A stretch of 39,821 nucleotides of DNA from positions 1 through 39,821 of the forward strand of contig DYJD01000003.1 in NCBI GenBank assembly GCA_020723325.1, in the 5' to 3' direction. The notes beneath the pieces were generated by a model. The model worked only from the letters and a program-made list of their open reading frames with translations, made no database searches and had not been told where the DNA came from. The DNA is from Desulfosudis oleivorans. GTDB taxonomy: Bacteria > Desulfobacterota > Desulfobacteria > Desulfobacterales > SURF-7. Made by a program: the position numbers and the translations under genes. Below are positions 36,233-39,821 of the stretch, one piece after another. Numbering within the stretch: position 1 is the stretch's first letter; every line of letters starts with the position of its first letter.

Positions 36233-38256
36233 AAAAAAGCAAAATTTATCAGATTCGAAATATCGGCATTATCGCCCACATTGATGCCGGCAAAACCACG
36301 GTGACGGAGCGGATTTTATATTATACCGGCAAATCCTATAAAATGGGCGAAGTCCATGACGGCGAGGCGGTGATGGACTGGATGCCGGATGAGCAGGAGC
36401 GGGGCATTACCATCACCTCGGCGGTCACCACCTGTCAATGGAAAGACAATGATATTCAGCTCATCGATACCCCCGGCCATGTGGATTTCACCATTGAGGT
36501 GGAGCGTTCCCTGCGGGTCCTGGACGGCGCCATCGGCGTTTTCTGTGCCGTGGGCGGGGTCGAGCCCCAGTCGGAAACCGTATGGCGCCAGGCGGATAAA
36601 TATGCCGTGCCTAAAATCGCCTTTGTGAACAAAATGGATCGCATCGGCGCCGATTTTTTCAATACCGTGGATATGATCAAAACCCGCTTGAATGCCCGGC
36701 CCTTGATTTTGCAGTTGCCGGTGGGGGTGGAAGAACGGTTTTCCGGGGTCATTGATCTGATCAACGACCAGGAGATTTATTGGGATGATGATTCCCTGGG
36801 GGCCCAATATTCCCATCGTCCAATTCCGGAAGACCTTCAGGAAATCGCCCGCAAATATCGGGATAAGATAGTCGAAACCCTGGCTGATTTCGATGACGGG
36901 ATCATGGAGGCCTATTTATCGGAAAGCCCCATCGGGCCGGACAAGCTGATTGAAAGCATCCGCCGGGCCACCATCAATCTCAAACTGGTGCCGGTATTGT
37001 GCGGCAGCGCCTTGAAAAACAAGGGCATCCAACCCCTCTTGGATGCCATTGCCGATTTCCTCCCCAGTCCGGCGGATGTGCCGGCCATCAAAGGCGTTCA
37101 TCCGGAAAGCGGTGAAACCGTTGCCTGCGAGGCCAGGGAAACCGGGCCTTTCACGGCCCTGATCTTCAAGGTGGCCATGATGGAAGGGCGCAAGCTTTCC
37201 TTTGTGCGGGTGTACAGCGGTAAAATGAAAGCCGGTGAAGAGGTTTACAATCCTGCCCGCAAGGTCAAGGAAAAGCTTTCCCGGATCTTGAAGATGCATG
37301 CCAATAAAAAGGAGCGCATTGATGAGGCCGGTGCCGGCAGCATCGTGGGCGTGGTGGGGCTCAAGGATTCTTCCACCGGTGAGACCCTTTGCAGCCCGGA
37401 CCGCTTGGTGTTGCTGGAGAAAATTGAATTCTACGAGCCGGTCATATCCATGGCCGTGGAGCCCAAAACCCATAGCGATCAGGAAAAACTCAAACAAGTA
37501 CTGGAAAAATTCATGGCCGAAGATCCCACCCTGATCGTCAAGGAGGATGAGGATACCGGCCAGACCATTCTTTCCGGCATGGGCGAGTTGCATCTCGAAA
37601 TCATCATCAGCAGAATGCAGCGGGAATTCAATACCAGTGTGAATGTGGGCAAACCCCAGGTGGTTTATCGCGAATCCATTGCCGAGGAAGCCGAGGCCGG
37701 CGCCGTCTTTGATCGGGAAGTGAGCGGCCAGAAGCATTTCGGGGAAGTGCTGCTGCGGCTTACGCCCTTGCCCCGGGGTACCGGCAATCAGTTCAGGTCC
37801 GATGTAGCCGCCGATATCATCCCGGATGCATATATCCCCGCCATTCGGGAGGGCGTACTGGAATCCTTTGAGAGCGGTTCGCTGATGGGCTATCCGGTGA
37901 CGGATGTGGCCGCAACCCTTACGGGCGGTTCCTTCAAGGAGTCCCAGGGGACCTTGCTGGCCTATAAAGTGAGCGCTTCCATGGCCAGCAAGGAGGCCCT
38001 GGCCAAGGGGCAGCCGTATCTACTGGAACCCATCATGAATGTGGAAATTTTTGTACCCGAGGCCTTCATGGGGGAAGTGATCGGGGATTTGCACGCCCGC
38101 AAAGGTAAAATCGAATCCATCAACCCCAAGGGCGGGACCCAGATGATCAAAGCCGTGGTGCCGCTCTCCAATATGTTCGGCTATTCCACTTCATTGCGCT
38201 CCGCCACCCAGGGCCGCGGTGTTTTCACCATGCATTTTTCCCATTTTGACCGCTAG
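36229..38256 (+). CDS. elongation factor G, paralogue type
   Basis: Translational GTPase for ribosomal translocation or recycling. The 675-residue protein has G1 AHIDAGKTT (16-24), G2 RGITITSA (58-65), G3 DTPGH (80-84), G4 NKMD (134-137), and domains II to V through the terminal [16 protein letters not shown]. It is some 15-25 residues shorter than the usual EF-G and lies outside any rpsL-rpsG-fusA-tufA cluster, so it is probably a second EF-G and not the housekeeping copy. No other EF-G is in this window to test that. It is coupled by an ATGA overlap to the GerMN gene and converges on the M48 gene, sharing a CTAG stop. Confidence 0.92.
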   Translation: MKKSKIYQIRNIGIIAHIDAGKTTVTERILYYTGKSYKMGEVHDGEAVMDWMPDEQERGITITSAVTTCQWKDNDIQLIDTPGHVDFTIEVERSLRVLDGAIGVFCAVGGVEPQSETVWRQADKYAVPKIAFVNKMDRIGADFFNTVDMIKTRLNARPLILQLPVGVEERFSGVIDLINDQEIYWDDDSLGAQYSHRPIPEDLQEIARKYRDKIVETLADFDDGIMEAYLSESPIGPDKLIESIRRATINLKLVPVLCGSALKNKGIQPLLDAIADFLPSPADVPAIKGVHPESGETVACEARETGPFTALIFKVAMMEGRKLSFVRVYSGKMKAGEEVYNPARKVKEKLSRILKMHANKKERIDEAGAGSIVGVVGLKDSSTGETLCSPDRLVLLEKIEFYEPVISMAVEPKTHSDQEKLKQVLEKFMAEDPTLIVKEDEDTGQTILSGMGELHLEIIISRMQREFNTSVNVGKPQVVYRESIAEEAEAGAVFDREVSGQKHFGEVLLRLTPLPRGTGNQFRSDVAADIIPDAYIPAIREGVLESFESGSLMGYPVTDVAATLTGGSFKESQGTLLAYKVSASMASKEALAKGQPYLLEPIMNVEIFVPEAFMGEVIGDLHARKGKIESINPKGGTQMIKAVVPLSNMFGYSTSLRSATQGRGVFTMHFSHFDR

Positions 38257-39674
38257 GGCCGGCCCTCAAACTCCTGCAATTCCTCTTTGCGCAATTCCTC
38301 CAGCCGTTTTTCAGCTTCCCGGATCAGGGCCGGATCCGTGAGCTGTTTGCGGGCCGTCTTGAGATGGAAGTCGGCGTTCTTGAAATCCATCTTTTTCAGA
38401 TAGTAAATGCCCAGGTAGTAATGGGCCTGGCCTGTGCGGCCCTGCTTCCCATGGGTCTCGCCCAAATAGTAGTAAGACATGAGATATTCCGGCCTTTGGG
38501 CAATAATATCCTCAAAGGTGGCCACAGCCTGGGGATACAGGGCCAGGGCGGTCTGGGTGCGGCCGAGGACCAGACGGCTTTCCGGATTGTAGCGTTGGTC
38601 CGGGCCGGTGGTTTCCAGGAGTTTTAGGGCCTTGTCATATTGGCCGTCCAGGAAATAGACCTGGCCCAGATCCTGGACAATGTATGGATCAAAGGGTTTT
38701 TGCTCCAGGGCGGCCTGGATATGGCGGATGGCATCAGCTTGGCGGCCGTTTCTGGACAAGGCCAGTCCATAGCCCCACTGGAGCAGGGGCTGGCCGGGCT
38801 GATTGCCGGTTTCAGTCTCGAATTTTTTTAAGGCTGCCTGTTCATCCCCGAAGCGGGCCGACAAGCGAATCCGCATGCGATTGAAATCGTTTTCAAGGTT
38901 GTCCGTGACCGGCGGCGCTTCTTTTTCATGGGCTTCGGCCCAGGAGCCCACATAGGTGATGCGGTCGTCCACTGCCGGATGGGTCATGAGATAGGTGGGG
39001 ATCTCCTTGGGGCTGTACCAGGTTTGGCTGCGGATGGTTTTCAGGCTGTTGAGCAGGCCGTAGGCGGAATAGCCGACCTTCTCAAGGCATTGCAGGGCCA
39101 GTTGATCGGCCTGCAATTCATTTTCACGGCTGTAGGCAAGCGTCAGGGACTGCCCGGCGGCGATGGAACCCACGGTTACAGCCGAACCGGCGGCGGCTGC
39201 GCCGCCGGCGCCTAAAAATATGCCGGCGGCCACACCGGCCAGGGTGGCCAGGGTGGTGGTTTTGGATTTCTCAATCATGGCCGACAAATGCCGGCAGGTG
39301 ACATGGGAAATTTCGTGGGCCAGGATCCCGGCCAGTTCATCTTCGCTGTTCAGGGCTTCCAATAAACCGCTGTGGATGAAAATATTTCCGGCAGGGCCGG
39401 CAAAGGCGTTGTAAACGTTTTCCTTGACGAGATAAAAATGGAAAACAAAAGGTTGTGGCGGCATTTGGGCCAGAACTTTCCTGGCCACCCGGTTGAGGTA
39501 ATCCACCAGCAAGGGATCTTCAATAACCTGATAATGGCTGAGGGCCATATGCATGAATTCCCGCGCCATTTCCTGCTCTTCCTTGACGGTCAAGGCCGCG
39601 GCCGGATGGAACAGCAGGAAAATCTGGATGAAAACGGCGCTTCCGATCAGGATTGCTTTATAAATCGAATTCAT
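38253..39674 (-). CDS. periplasmic M48 metalloprotease with TPR-like repeats (BepA-like)
   Basis: This 473-residue protease has a signal peptide (cleaved near PAAALT, residue 28), an M48 peptidase domain with the zinc site HEISH (120-124) and the third ligand in ENELQAD (184-190), and a glycine/alanine-rich hydrophobic stretch between them (about 145-175). The C-terminal half holds TPR-like helical repeats, with segments such as [39 protein letters not shown] and [20 protein letters not shown]. BepA (YfgC) of E. coli has the same layout and edits outer-membrane protein assembly, which is the likely role. An AAAGGA lies upstream of the start. It is divergent from a ParA-type gene with only 46 bases between. 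Confidence 0.93.
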   Translation of the reverse strand: MNSIYKAILIGSAVFIQIFLLFHPAAALTVKEEQEMAREFMHMALSHYQVIEDPLLVDYLNRVARKVLAQMPPQPFVFHFYLVKENVYNAFAGPAGNIFIHSGLLEALNSEDELAGILAHEISHVTCRHLSAMIEKSKTTTLATLAGVAAGIFLGAGGAAAAGSAVTVGSIAAGQSLTLAYSRENELQADQLALQCLEKVGYSAYGLLNSLKTIRSQTWYSPKEIPTYLMTHPAVDDRITYVGSWAEAHEKEAPPVTDNLENDFNRMRIRLSARFGDEQAALKKFETETGNQPGQPLLQWGYGLALSRNGRQADAIRHIQAALEQKPFDPYIVQDLGQVYFLDGQYDKALKLLETTGPDQRYNPESRLVLGRTQTALALYPQAVATFEDIIAQRPEYLMSYYYLGETHGKQGRTGQAHYYLGIYYLKKMDFKNADFHLKTARKQLTDPALIREAEKRLEELRKEELQEFEGRP

Positions 39675-39720
39675 TCATAGGTCCTTTTCAAACCCTATAT
39701 TTTATGGTAGAGCACTCACT

Positions 39721-39821
39721 ATGACACAAATCATCTGCATAGCCAACCAAAAAGGCGGGGTGGGAAAAACCACGACGGCCATTAATTTATCAGCGGCTTT
39801 GGCCTTGTCGTCCAAGAAGAC
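39721..39821 (+). CDS. parA: ParA/Soj-family ATPase, N-terminal fragment cut by window end
   Basis: The first 33 codons read [20 protein letters not shown] and on into INLSAALA. They contain the deviant Walker A motif KGGVGKTT of the ParA/MinD superfamily, and the opening residues match chromosomal ParA (Soj), which segregates origins with ParB. The rest lies beyond the window, so a ParA-like protein other than Soj cannot be excluded. No clear Shine-Dalgarno precedes the ATG. A parB gene would be expected next. Confidence 0.85.
   Translation, partial: MTQIICIANQKGGVGKTTTAINLSAALALSSKK

Overview
The window looks like a chromosomal segment of a Gram-negative bacterium, most likely a member of Desulfobacterota (the former Deltaproteobacteria). 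The reasons are the core order rho-rpmE-prfA-prmC-rpsB-tsf-pyrH-frr-uppS-cdsA-dxr-rseP, a short-form EF-Ts, a Pseudomonas-type minor-pilin/PilY1 operon, moderate GC with GGAGG-type ribosome binding sites, and short intergenic repeat families of a kind I recall from that group. This assignment rests on gene content and memory, not on a search.

Layout. 1-2100: a DEAD-box RNA helicase (minus strand) between two direct copies of a ~70 bp degenerate repeat, then tRNA-Arg(CCG) with its own hairpin terminator. 2100-3700 (minus): folC behind rpsU, with the rpsU terminator ending exactly at the folC start codon. 4236-14667 (plus): a translation and envelope block (rho, rpmE, prfA, prmC; then rpsB, tsf, pyrH, frr, uppS, cdsA, dxr, rseP), tightly packed, with a structured leader before rpsB. 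14724-18532: purL and purQ, overlapping by ATGA. 18898-19595: two small unknown genes, closed by a long AT-rich terminator.

19945-27637 is a type IV pilus minor-pilin operon: a FimT/GspH-like pilin, PilW, PilV, PilX, a 1532-residue PilY1 and a small secreted protein in the PilY2 position, ending at a strong terminator. The PilV carries an insert of three Asp-rich calcium-binding-like repeats, and PilY1 carries an extra beta-sandwich-like domain inside its VWA region. A second, separately expressed PilY1-like gene (27984-32063) follows, and its VWA metal site is degraded. A near-perfect 28+28 bp palindrome built of hexamers lies behind it.

32310-39821: a secreted FKBP-type isomerase; a long palindromic repeat made of CGAAATA-like heptamers (a half copy lies at 18559); a minus-strand pair of a PanP-like PLP decarboxylase and a small secreted protein; a plus-strand pair of a membrane-anchored GerMN protein and a second-type EF-G; a minus-strand M48 metalloprotease with TPR-like repeats; and the first codons of a ParA-family ATPase cut by the window end.

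Most of the window is housekeeping. The least expected parts are the pilus tip locus (two PilY1 paralogues of different metal-site quality, calcium-binding inserts, a PilY2-like partner) and the intergenic hexamer, heptamer and nonamer repeats.
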